In this document: positions 1 through 5,751 of the stretch, in pieces
How the letters are laid out: each line of letters begins with the position of its first letter
Position numbering within the stretch: the stretch's first letter is position 1
Assembly: GCA_029883255.1 (NCBI GenBank)
Contig: JAOUJL010000048.1
Location: 1-9,243, forward strand
Direction: 5' to 3'
Source: Candidatus Bathyarchaeota archaeon
Lineage (GTDB): Archaea; Thermoproteota; Bathyarchaeia; Bathyarchaeales; Bathyarchaeaceae
Length of the DNA stretch: 9,243 nt
Made by a program: the position numbers and the translations under genes
The notes under the pieces: generated by a model
Seen by the model: the letters and a program-made list of their open reading frames with translations, nothing else
Databases searched by the model: none
What the model was told of the DNA's origin: nothing

Positions 1-603
1 TATTGCTGGGTTTCAGACGCCGTGATGTTCAAACCAGCTAAAACTGGAAAATTCTATAGTTCAGACGAAGTCGCGAAAACTTTAGCGAACATGGCGAAAA
101 AACGAAGCTTAAGACAAATGAGGGTGAGCGGAGGAGAACCCACGATAGGAAAACGGCACCTGCTTCAATTGCTTGAGCACCTCAAAGATCAAACCTTTCT
201 CTTCATTCTAGAAACGAACGGAATTTTGATAGGAAACAACAGTCAATACGCAGAAGACCTATCAAAATACCAATGCCTTCACGTAAGAGTTTCATTGAAA
301 GGGTGCAACGAAAAGGAGTTCACCATGCTGACAGACGCCAAATCTCATGGCTTCACACTTCAGCTAAAAGCGCTTGAGAATCTAGTTCAAGCAGGCGTTA
401 AATGCCACCCGGCTGTTATGACATCTTTCTCCACAAAAGAGCACTTGCAATCTCTTGTCGAACGATTAAAAGGTATCAGTTTTCGGTTGGCCAGAGAACT
501 TGAAGTCGAAGAGTTAATCCTCTATCCGAAAGTCAAGAGAAAAATCGAGAAGCATCACCTGACGCATCATGCAGCATACACGCCTAAGAACGCTCGGCAA
601 TAA
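1..603 (+). CDS. Radical SAM domain protein, 5'-truncated by the window edge
   Basis: The reading frame is open from base 1 (Y-C-W-V-S-D...) to the TAA at 601-603, so about 200 C-terminal residues are visible and the start lies outside the window. The Cys at visible residue 2, preceded by Tyr and followed by Trp, fits the last Cys of the radical SAM CxxxCxxC cluster motif. RVSGGEPT at about residues 41-48 is the SAM-binding GGEP motif. A following strand with ETNG (after FIL) and a later HVRVSLKG segment match the next strands of the half-barrel. Members of this family bind a 4Fe-4S cluster and cleave S-adenosylmethionine to start radical chemistry. The substrate cannot be read here. No second Cys-rich (SPASM) domain follows; the protein ends in a short basic, His-containing tail. 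The gene converges on the membrane-protein gene that ends at 638, with 34 bases between. Family is secure, specific function unknown. Confidence 0.85.
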   Translation, partial: YCWVSDAVMFKPAKTGKFYSSDEVAKTLANMAKKRSLRQMRVSGGEPTIGKRHLLQLLEHLKDQTFLFILETNGILIGNNSQYAEDLSKYQCLHVRVSLKGCNEKEFTMLTDAKSHGFTLQLKALENLVQAGVKCHPAVMTSFSTKEHLQSLVERLKGISFRLARELEVEELILYPKVKRKIEKHHLTHHAAYTPKNARQ

Positions 604-637
604 CACGTATGGCTTTTGTTGGAAAGGTTCATCCTTG

Positions 638-1027
638 TCATTTTCGCCATGACCGGAGTGCCGCAGTCACTACCAAGATTCCGAAGACAGCTATCACCAG
701 GATGATTGAGAATATCCAATTTTCAGGTCCCAGAACGTAAAGGTACCAAGAGCCGCCAATCGCTGTGAATAAGATTCCCCAAGCAAATATGCTGAATGCT
801 CCGCGCGCATATTTTTCCGGGTTCATCACTCTAATTCCAGCAACTACGATCATCCAGACTCCATAGAAAGTGATAATCAGAGGAATGACTGCATCCATGC
901 GAACGAATGTCACAGCATAGGCGGTTAGGCAGATCGCTGTGATAATTACAAATGCACCTATTGAAAGGAGACCTAATGGTAGATTTGCCATCGGCATCAT
1001 CCAAGCTTCATTAAAGCTTTTGGCCAC
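638..1027 (-). CDS. Small four-helix integral membrane protein
   Basis: This 129-residue protein is almost entirely hydrophobic, with four predicted membrane segments at roughly residues 15-42, 47-68, 78-98 and 104-124. Short polar loops separate them, one containing NPEKYARG, and the C-terminus is basic (RSWRK). I do not recognise a named family. It is the last gene of the minus-strand operon. If translation starts at the GTG at 1027, the gene overlaps the end of the SPFH gene by 17 bases. An ATG at 1000 (Met10), lying after the SPFH stop, is an alternative start, and neither has a clear ribosome site. Overlap or near-overlap with the SPFH gene suggests translational coupling. A role as membrane partner or anchor for the two upstream soluble proteins is inference from position only. 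Confidence 0.75.
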   Translation of the reverse strand: MAKSFNEAWMMPMANLPLGLLSIGAFVIITAICLTAYAVTFVRMDAVIPLIITFYGVWMIVVAGIRVMNPEKYARGAFSIFAWGILFTAIGGSWYLYVLGPENWIFSIILVIAVFGILVVTAALRSWRK

Positions 1028-1976
1028 ATTCCGGACAGAACTTCGCTGATGTCAAAACTGGGTGTCCGCATTTTGGACAGTTTTTCGTTTCTGCTGACGG
1101 TGCTGCGATTTTTGTCCCACAGTCTGGACAGAATTTTGAGGTGGCAGGTATTTTTCCGCTGCATTTCGGGCAAATGAGTAGTGCTGCGGCGGGTGCGGAG
1201 GCTACTCCAGTCGGCGTCATTATCTGAGGTATGAGAACCATTCCTGTCCCTAGTCCTGCTCCTGAAGATTTTCCCAATTCTTTAGCAGCCTCTTTGACCG
1301 TTTCCATTCGTAGCACCTCTTCTGGTGCAGCTCGTCCAGTTCTGAGCCAGAAGAGTCGTTCACGGTACTCAGGTGTGGTGTCTATCCCTTCAAAGCGGAG
1401 GTCTGTGAGATCGAGTCCTATTCTTCTGAACGCGTCTAGAATAGCGGTTTTCGCAGCAAGAGAGGTTTCATCCAGTTTTGTGAAAACGGTGAGCAGATCG
1501 TATCTTGACAGTTCGTCGATGATCTTTTCGTTGAGGAAGCCGCGAAGGTAGCTGTTTACGTCGCTTGTTGTGTAGGCGTTCTGCCCACCAACGACTTCGT
1601 TGACAAAGAGCTGTGGGTTCTCTACCTTAAACCAGAAAGATCCATGAACCTGAAGTGGTGCTAACTCAGTTGTCTGCGCTCGCGTTCCATACTTGCCGGC
1701 GACCACACGGGTCGAGACAAAAATCACCATAGCTTTGAACGGAGTCTCACCAAACCCTGCTATTCTCCTAAGAATGCCAGTCAATAACGGCACATTCAAA
1801 GTTGTGATAGCATGTCTTCCCGGACCAAATATATCATAGGCCTTTCCATCTCTGAAGAAAACTGCAGCTTCGAACTCTCGGACGATGAGTTGGGCGCCCC
1901 ATGTAATGTCTTCATCAGGGTATTTCCAAACGATGTCTTCTGATCCTGGATTTTTCCATTCAATAACTTGAGGCAT
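1011..1976 (-). CDS. YdjI-type SPFH (band 7-like) protein with two C-terminal zinc ribbons
   Basis: The 321-residue protein opens with VIEWKNPGSEDIVWKYPDED, then QLIVREFEAAVFFRDGKA and FGPGRH. This is the N-terminal signature of the YdjI / 'virion core protein-like' SPFH family. The SPFH core runs to about residue 210 and is followed by a helical stretch (about 215-236) and a Gly/Ala/Pro-rich linker (about 238-266). Two zinc ribbons close the protein: Cys269, 272, 283, 286 and Cys300, 303, 314, 317. No membrane segment or signal peptide is seen, so membrane contact would be peripheral or through partners. SPFH proteins form oligomers at membranes; YdjI of Bacillus subtilis is encoded with PspA in an envelope-stress operon. 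The ATG at 1976 lies one base after the TGA of the upstream gene, with a GGTGA ribosome site inside the end of that gene, so the two are almost certainly co-translated. Many relatives have one ribbon; two is a small variation. Family call is strong, cellular role inferred. Confidence 0.9.
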   Translation of the reverse strand: MPQVIEWKNPGSEDIVWKYPDEDITWGAQLIVREFEAAVFFRDGKAYDIFGPGRHAITTLNVPLLTGILRRIAGFGETPFKAMVIFVSTRVVAGKYGTRAQTTELAPLQVHGSFWFKVENPQLFVNEVVGGQNAYTTSDVNSYLRGFLNEKIIDELSRYDLLTVFTKLDETSLAAKTAILDAFRRIGLDLTDLRFEGIDTTPEYRERLFWLRTGRAAPEEVLRMETVKEAAKELGKSSGAGLGTGMVLIPQIMTPTGVASAPAAALLICPKCSGKIPATSKFCPDCGTKIAAPSAETKNCPKCGHPVLTSAKFCPECGQKL

Positions 1977-1977
1977 T

Positions 1978-2535
1978 TCACTTCACCCCTAATATTATCT
2001 CTCCGCGTTCATCAAACTTTTCCTCCAATAACTCTAACGAATCACGGAGTTTTTCAATGTGTTCCCTCGCTTTCTTGAATTCGCGTTTCATGACTTCTCC
2101 CTTGAAAACAACAGTATCGTCGAGGACTTTCTGTGCCCGACCAATGAGTTCGTTGTCGAAGGCGATCATTTTGTCAAGCTTTTCTTCTTGAACCTTCAAC
2201 ACATTGAAGAAGCCCGCATAACCGTATGATGCGTGATTTATTTTCGCTGTTACTCTGTCAAATACCATGACGAGTCGATCCATATCTGTCAATACTTCGT
2301 GAAGGCGTTGATCAGAAAGTTTCTGAAAGACTTCTTTCGCGTCCTTTCTGGCTTCCATCAGCTTTCGATAGACATGATTTCGAATCAGCTTGTCGGTTTC
2401 TCTTCGTATCTCCTTCTCCTTATATCCTCTGAAGCCTGGGAGTTCTCCTAGAATTCTCTCAAAAAGCGTTCGTTCTCCCTTAGCTTTCTCAAGCAACCCT
2501 TTTTTCTCGCTCAAATTAATCTTCCTCTTGCTCAC
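1978..2535 (-). CDS. Uncharacterised helical/coiled-coil protein, first gene of the SPFH operon
   Basis: This 185-residue protein is highly charged and predicted to be nearly all alpha-helical, without Cys or membrane segments. Notable patches are LPGFRGYKEKEIRRETDKLIR (first 20 residues from about 32), an Arg/Lys/Glu-rich helix pair, and HASYGYAGFFNVLKVQEEKLD from about residue 101. The latter two look like conserved surfaces rather than simple coiled coil. The C-terminal third (145-175) has heptad-like Leu/Ile spacing. It is not a recognisable PspA, though its size, helicity and place next to a YdjI-like gene recall PspA's position in Bacillus. Translation starts at GTG 2535: the overlapping ATG at 2537 runs straight into TGA, and a TATA box sits about 24 bases upstream. 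The stop is one base before the SPFH start. Function unknown; a structural partner of the SPFH protein is the simplest reading. Confidence 0.85.
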   Translation of the reverse strand: MSKRKINLSEKKGLLEKAKGERTLFERILGELPGFRGYKEKEIRRETDKLIRNHVYRKLMEARKDAKEVFQKLSDQRLHEVLTDMDRLVMVFDRVTAKINHASYGYAGFFNVLKVQEEKLDKMIAFDNELIGRAQKVLDDTVVFKGEVMKREFKKAREHIEKLRDSLELLEEKFDERGEIILGVK

Positions 2536-2555
2536 ATACTTCTATTTAAAGTGGG

Positions 2556-2563
2556 TATAAAAA
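2556..2563 (-). promoter_or_regulatory. TATA box of the helical/SPFH/membrane operon (leaderless)
   Basis: On the minus strand the bases read TTTTTATA, preceded by a purine-rich GAAAG that could be the TFB recognition element. The box centre lies about 24 bases from the GTG at 2535. Archaeal transcripts start about 25 bases from the box, so transcription should begin at or next to the start codon. No ribosome site precedes this GTG, in keeping with a leaderless mRNA. Confidence 0.6.
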
Positions 2564-2656
2564 CTTTCATTTAAAGCCTTATCACTGATGATATCCATGC
2601 AATTCCCCTTTCACGTCGTCGCATTTAGACGGCTTTGGAGGACAAATGGAGTACAT

Positions 2657-2685
2657 GCGTGCATGCAAAGATCATGAATGCACGC
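2657..2685. repeat. Perfect 8-bp inverted repeat (GCGTGCAT / ATGCACGC), 13-base spacer
   Basis: The arms are 2657-2664 and 2678-2685. The repeat begins 7 bases beyond the stop codon of the ArsR-like gene (minus strand) and about 120 bases upstream of the operon that starts at 2535. As RNA from the regulator gene it would form a GC-containing hairpin, but no T-run follows, so it is not a classical archaeal terminator. It may instead be a protein-binding site or an mRNA 3'-end structure. The left arm also contains the overlapping palindrome TGCATGCA. Confidence 0.5.
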
Positions 2686-2692
2686 GTAAAAC

Positions 2693-3286
2693 CTATTTGC
2701 GATTCTTGACGAGAGAATTCAGCAAATTCTTGAACTTCTTATTAATTTGTTGTTGTCTGGCGAATTCCTCATCTGACATCGAAAGAGTTTCAGCGAACTT
2801 CTGAACTGTCTGTTTTGTGAGAAAGTCCACTTCGTCCATTTCAGAGATTTTGTCCTCAAACTTCTCGGAAGCCTTGCCCTGATCAAGTTCAGCTTGTACA
2901 TCAACCAATTGAGAAATCTTGTTCTCATCGAATTCAATTTTGAAACCAAGCTTTTTCAGAGCATTTAGAGCAGTTGTCATTTGTTCCTTGGCGACTCTTG
3001 CACTGCTGGAAGTTTTTCCAACACTGCAGAAGAAACACTCGGCGGTTGCCCGGTAGTAGCTTTCGATGAGGTGATCAATACGTTCTTCCCTTGCTACTTC
3101 CACCATTCCCGCCTTTAGAAGCTTTTTTATGTGGTGGTAGACTGCTTGAGGAGTGATGTTTAGGTCCGCAGCTATTTGACTTACGCTCATCTCTTTGGCT
3201 CTAAGCAGAAACAGTGTTTTTCTCCTTGTTTCGTCGGCTAACAGTTTGAACGCTTCAGGATCTTCTATCGTTTTTATGGATTTCAT
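2693..3286 (-). CDS. ArsR-like winged-helix transcriptional regulator with CFFC motif and long acidic/helical tail
   Basis: Residues 8-75 of this 197-residue protein form a winged helix: FKLLADETRRKTLFLL, then a helix-turn-helix SVSQIAADLNITPQAVYHHI (34-53) and the wing LLKAGMVEVAREERIDHL. This is the ArsR-type DNA-binding domain common in archaea. Just after the wing, ATAECFFCSVGK places two Cys (84 and 87) as CxxC, a possible metal or thiol sensor. The remaining hundred residues are helical and rich in Glu, Asp and Lys and may serve dimerisation; this tail makes the protein longer than a plain ArsR (about 100 residues). It is divergent from the small gene at 3415 and shares a promoter region with it, so self-control and control of the neighbour are likely. 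The start is the ATG at 3286, without a strong ribosome site. DNA binding is well supported, ligand and targets are not known. Confidence 0.88.
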   Translation of the reverse strand: MKSIKTIEDPEAFKLLADETRRKTLFLLRAKEMSVSQIAADLNITPQAVYHHIKKLLKAGMVEVAREERIDHLIESYYRATAECFFCSVGKTSSSARVAKEQMTTALNALKKLGFKIEFDENKISQLVDVQAELDQGKASEKFEDKISEMDEVDFLTKQTVQKFAETLSMSDEEFARQQQINKKFKNLLNSLVKNRK

Positions 3287-3321
3287 GTCGTATTACCAGA
3301 TAAAAATATGGTTTAAATGAG

Positions 3322-3328
3322 TATAAAA
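3322..3328 (-). promoter_or_regulatory. Probable TATA box of the ArsR-like regulator gene
   Basis: The minus strand reads TTTTATA here, centred about 39 bases before the ATG at 3286. This predicts a leader of roughly 14 bases. A purine/A-rich stretch lies just upstream. Other A/T runs nearby (for example around 3311-3317) could serve instead. Confidence 0.4.
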
Positions 3329-3352
3329 GTGTTTTGTTACGAAAACGGAATA

Positions 3353-3359
3353 TTTATAA
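3353..3359 (+). promoter_or_regulatory. TATA box of the small CxxC protein gene
   Basis: TTTATAA is centred at about 3356, which predicts a transcript start near 3381 and a leader of about 34 bases containing the ribosome site. It lies back-to-back with the regulator's own promoter, about 30 bases away, so one bound regulator could affect both. Confidence 0.55.
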
Positions 3360-3380
3360 GAGACAAGAGTTTTATTAGTG

Positions 3381-3392
3381 AAACGTACGTTT
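3381..3392. promoter_or_regulatory. Perfect 12-bp palindrome AAACGTACGTTT, candidate operator
   Basis: The 12 bases are fully self-complementary and coincide with the predicted transcription start of the small gene at 3415, downstream of its TATA box. A dimeric winged-helix regulator bound here would block initiation or early elongation. The adjacent, divergent ArsR-like gene is the natural candidate for the binder, but this is inference. Confidence 0.45.
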
Positions 3393-3402
3393 GTATAGTA
3401 AA

Positions 3403-3408
3403 GAGGTG
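3403..3408 (+). promoter_or_regulatory. Ribosome binding site GAGGTG deciding the start of the small gene
   Basis: GAGGTG matches the archaeal 16S 3' end (anti-GGAGGTGATC) and lies six bases before the ATG at 3415. It rules against the in-frame TTG at 3391, which lies inside the palindrome and upstream of this site. Confidence 0.7.
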
Positions 3409-3414
3409 GTTGAT

Positions 3415-3699
3415 ATGACACAAAAACATCAGAGGAAAACTGAACTCAGCTGTGCAGATTGTAGAAATGAAGCAAAGCCCAGCACTCCTAGCGTTTTGCG
3501 TGCGAGTCTGCTTCGACTGTTGGGAATGAATAGAGATTCTGAAAGACCTTTGAGCATTCAAGGAGAGATCAGTAACGTGGGATTTACCACGAGTAATTAC
3601 TATAGTTACGGCAAGGAAATCGAAACTGCACTGTTGGAAGCAGAACGCAAGAAAGCCGAAGTATTAATGGAATGGCAAAAACATCGTTTAATCTGCTGA
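3415..3699 (+). CDS. Small uncharacterised protein with N-terminal CxxC
   Basis: The 94-residue product has a polar basic N-terminus with one CxxC (Cys13, Cys16), a middle segment SVLRASLLRLLGMNRDSERP, a Gly/Tyr-containing stretch (VGFTTSNYYSYGKEI) and a charged C-terminal helix (about 66-92) ending in Cys94. It has no membrane segment or signal peptide. I do not recognise the family. The start is well fixed by the GAGGTG site, and a TATA box stands at the right distance, so it is very likely expressed. It is divergent from the ArsR-like regulator, and such neighbours are often the regulator's main target. One CxxC is half a zinc ribbon: it could bind metal as a dimer or work as a redox pair. 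An oligo-T run follows the stop. Confidence 0.7.
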   Translation: MTQKHQRKTELSCADCRNEAKPSTPSVLRASLLRLLGMNRDSERPLSIQGEISNVGFTTSNYYSYGKEIETALLEAERKKAEVLMEWQKHRLIC

Positions 3700-3731
3700 G
3701 AAAGACACAATCACAAGACCCCCAACTTCCC

Positions 3732-3737
3732 TTTTTT
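3732..3737 (+). terminator. Oligo-T run, likely terminator of the small CxxC gene
   Basis: Six T in a pyrimidine-rich context (CTTCCC-TTTTTT-CTC) stand 32 bases past the stop at 3699. Archaeal RNA polymerase ends transcripts at such U-runs without needing a hairpin. It lies between two convergent genes, where a terminator is expected. Confidence 0.45.
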
Positions 3738-3783
3738 CTCGATCGACCTGAAGTAATCTTTCGCACAGAATTGGCAGATTTAA

Positions 3784-4536
3784 TTAAAAGAGACCAAACC
3801 TTGTTGCAGGGATGTCTCCTTTAATAACCGTTCCTGTTCCGCCGTCTAAGATGATGTTGTATTGCTCACCCTTGTATTCATAGGCGATGAACCATATCGG
3901 CGCGTGCAGATAGACGGAATCGCCAATGGAGAAGTCGGTTTTCATTTCAATAATTCTGTCCACATCTTGCTTCACCAAAAATTGATGATGACTTTCGATC
4001 TGTTGCTTAGCAGACTCTACCGCTTCAGTTTTATCTATCTCACTGTTCAAAACTTTCGCAAACTTTCCGATCTTTCGAAAATCATACGAAATCTTTCCTT
4101 CAAGCGGTACATCATACTCTCTCGTAGGAAACTTGGTAGCCTTCCGCGCTAGAACAAGCCAATCATATTTTTTCTCAATTTTCCCCTCCTTCACAACGGG
4201 AGGGGCTAACCTTTCAAAGACACCTTTATACTCGCTCGTGGCAGTCACAGGAACGATCCAAAACGGCAAGTATACCACACTTATCTCTGTAATCTTGGAT
4301 GATTTTGCGAGGTCTCCGGGTTTCATGAAGCCTGACCGCATCCAATTGCGCACGAGTTCCTCCGCTTGGGTGGGGTCGTACTCGTTGAGAATCATAGAGT
4401 GTTCGAGGGTGAACGCTTTGCCTGTTTCTATGACGCTGGTGTAGCCGCAGTATGGACAAGTTGCGACGATTTCGCCTGGGTTGAACGCGATGGGTGCACC
4501 ACATTTGGAGCATCTAATTTCTTGAACTATCGACAT
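3784..4536 (-). CDS. Zinc-ribbon protein with C-terminal beta-rich domain, function unknown
   Basis: The 250-residue protein begins with one zinc ribbon (Cys9, Cys12, Cys27, Cys30; IRCSKCGAP...ATCPYCG). Next come a helix (about 53-69; YDPTQAEELVRNWMRS), a strand-rich segment with VVYLPFWIVPVTATSEYKG, a charged helical middle (about 150-200), and a closing segment with VYLHAPIWFIAYEYKGEQYNI and LDGGTGTVIKGDIP. The paired 'LPFWIVPV...YKG' and 'APIWFIAYEYKG' segments look like two copies of one beta motif. There is no clear membrane helix. Bacterial relatives of this ribbon-plus-domain layout are often mis-annotated as primosomal N'-like, and YdjG of Bacillus also has an N-terminal zinc ribbon. 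The ATG at 4536 lacks a ribosome site. The gene is divergent from the HtpX-like protease and near the SPFH operon, so a membrane-maintenance link is possible but not shown. Confidence 0.82.
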   Translation of the reverse strand: MSIVQEIRCSKCGAPIAFNPGEIVATCPYCGYTSVIETGKAFTLEHSMILNEYDPTQAEELVRNWMRSGFMKPGDLAKSSKITEISVVYLPFWIVPVTATSEYKGVFERLAPPVVKEGKIEKKYDWLVLARKATKFPTREYDVPLEGKISYDFRKIGKFAKVLNSEIDKTEAVESAKQQIESHHQFLVKQDVDRIIEMKTDFSIGDSVYLHAPIWFIAYEYKGEQYNIILDGGTGTVIKGDIPATRFGLF

Positions 4537-4570
4537 GGAGAAACCCTAGCAATTAGTAAGACAAGCTGAA

Positions 4571-4579
4571 CATAAATTT
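4571..4579 (-). promoter_or_regulatory. Possible TATA box of the zinc-ribbon gene
   Basis: The minus strand reads AAATTTATG, centred about 39 bases before the ATG at 4536, predicting a leader of about 14 bases without a ribosome site. The rest of this divergent intergenic stretch (to 4701) holds only a 6-bp inverted repeat at 4598-4615 and AT-rich sequence. A separate TATA box for the protease gene could not be chosen with confidence. Confidence 0.35.
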
Positions 4580-4701
4580 TGTCAATTAATGAAATCTTTT
4601 CTCCCGGTAGAGAAAGTCTCGGATATGACATAAAGCTTAATTTACTTTTACTTACCTCTTAACTACTAATCCGATAACATGGAAAAGGAGAAATTTTCCC
4701 T

Positions 4702-5751
4702 TTGGCTAGGTTTGCTAAACTGAGACTTTCCATGACTGTTTCAATTCTGCTGGTAACCACTATATTTGCAGTCTTCTTAATCGCAATACTCCTTCTTTTT
4801 CAGCTTTCTCTAACCTATGCTCTTGCCTTTACTCTAGTCGGAGTGATACTCTTCATACTGATCGAGTATTTGATAGGACCCGAAATGGTCAGATGGTCAA
4901 CGAAATTAAGATATCTTCGTCCAGGAGAAAATCCGTGGCTGGAATCAACCGTCAAAGAGTTAACGCAGAAAAGCGAGTTACCTATGCCAAAGCTGGCAAT
5001 TGTCCCTGATCGAACACCTAACGCCTTCGTTTTCGGAAGAACCGCTAAAGGAGCCACCCTGGCAGTTCATGAAGGACTACTCAGACAATTGAATCAAGCA
5101 GAAGTTCGCGGAGTGATCGGACACGAGTTGGGACATATAAAACATAAAGACTTCGTGGTGATGACCGTACTCTCTGCTTTACCCCTTATAGCCTATCTGA
5201 TTGCACGGCTAGGCTTCGCCGCGGTGCGGTTTACCGATGGTGGAAGTAGAAAAAAGGAAGGAGTAGCCATTCGGGTTCTGATCTTTGTGGCCGCTGTCAT
5301 CTCCTACATAGTCTATATTGTCACACTTTTGTGCGTCATGCGACTAAGCCGCCTTCGAGAGCATTACGCCGACGCCTACTCAGCATATGTATCAGGGGCG
5401 CCTCGACAGCTGGAAAGCGCATTAACCAAAATTTCTTATGGGTTATCGTTGTCGCCAAACCCGCCACACGGTGCCAGAACACTTTACATAGGTGATCCAG
5501 CGTTGGCAAAACAGGAATGTCGAGGCCTGCTACAACGGAAAGCCGAGTATGATTTGGACAAGGACGGTGTTCTCGACGAAAGAGAGCTTGAACTTGCCAT
5601 GGAAAGAGAGGCAAAATCTCGGTGGACAACTGTGAACACTTGGTTCACTACGCATCCAGCGACATATCAGCGGATTCTTCTATTGCGTGAAATTGGAAAG
5701 GAGATGACAAGTGGTCGATATAGCAACGATCGCATCTACGCTCACGTCTAA
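4702..5751 (+). CDS. htpX: HtpX-like membrane zinc metalloprotease (M48) with an EF-hand loop
   Basis: The 349-residue protein starts with two membrane helices (about 13-33 and 36-58). A typical M48 domain follows: PMPKLAIVPDRTPNAFVFGR (95-114), the zinc/catalytic motif HELGH (141-145), two more hydrophobic segments (about 151-175 and 189-213), and REHYADAYSA, where Glu220 is the third zinc ligand. The late TTHPATYQRI segment (316-325) matches the family's C-terminal motif. HtpX proteases degrade damaged membrane proteins, with the active site facing the cytoplasm. Unusually, residues 284-295 (DLDKDGVLDERE) form a complete EF-hand calcium loop between the third ligand and the C-terminal motif. 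The length exceeds E. coli HtpX (293), partly because of this insert. Translation starts at TTG 4702 after GGAG at 4687-4690; an in-frame ATG at 4732 lacks a ribosome site and would trim only ten residues. The symbol denotes family membership. Confidence 0.92.
   Translation: MARFAKLRLSMTVSILLVTTIFAVFLIAILLLFQLSLTYALAFTLVGVILFILIEYLIGPEMVRWSTKLRYLRPGENPWLESTVKELTQKSELPMPKLAIVPDRTPNAFVFGRTAKGATLAVHEGLLRQLNQAEVRGVIGHELGHIKHKDFVVMTVLSALPLIAYLIARLGFAAVRFTDGGSRKKEGVAIRVLIFVAAVISYIVYIVTLLCVMRLSRLREHYADAYSAYVSGAPRQLESALTKISYGLSLSPNPPHGARTLYIGDPALAKQECRGLLQRKAEYDLDKDGVLDERELELAMEREAKSRWTTVNTWFTTHPATYQRILLLREIGKEMTSGRYSNDRIYAHV

Noticed and set aside
1231..1551. 106-codon plus-strand ORF inside the SPFH gene
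   Set aside because: It is antisense to a clearly conserved protein domain, Ser/Arg-rich and without a start signal: a shadow ORF.
2646..2804. 52-codon plus-strand ORF (MEYMRACKDHEC...) five bases... close behind a GGAGG at 2637-2641
   Set aside because: The ribosome site is good, but most of the ORF is antisense to the 3' end of the ArsR-like gene and its first codons are made of the inverted repeat at 2657-2685. There is no promoter and no recognisable protein character, so chance is more likely.
4679..4723. ATG 4679 just upstream of the protease TTG start
   Set aside because: It opens a 14-codon out-of-frame ORF that ends inside the protease gene; the GGAG site follows it and serves TTG 4702.
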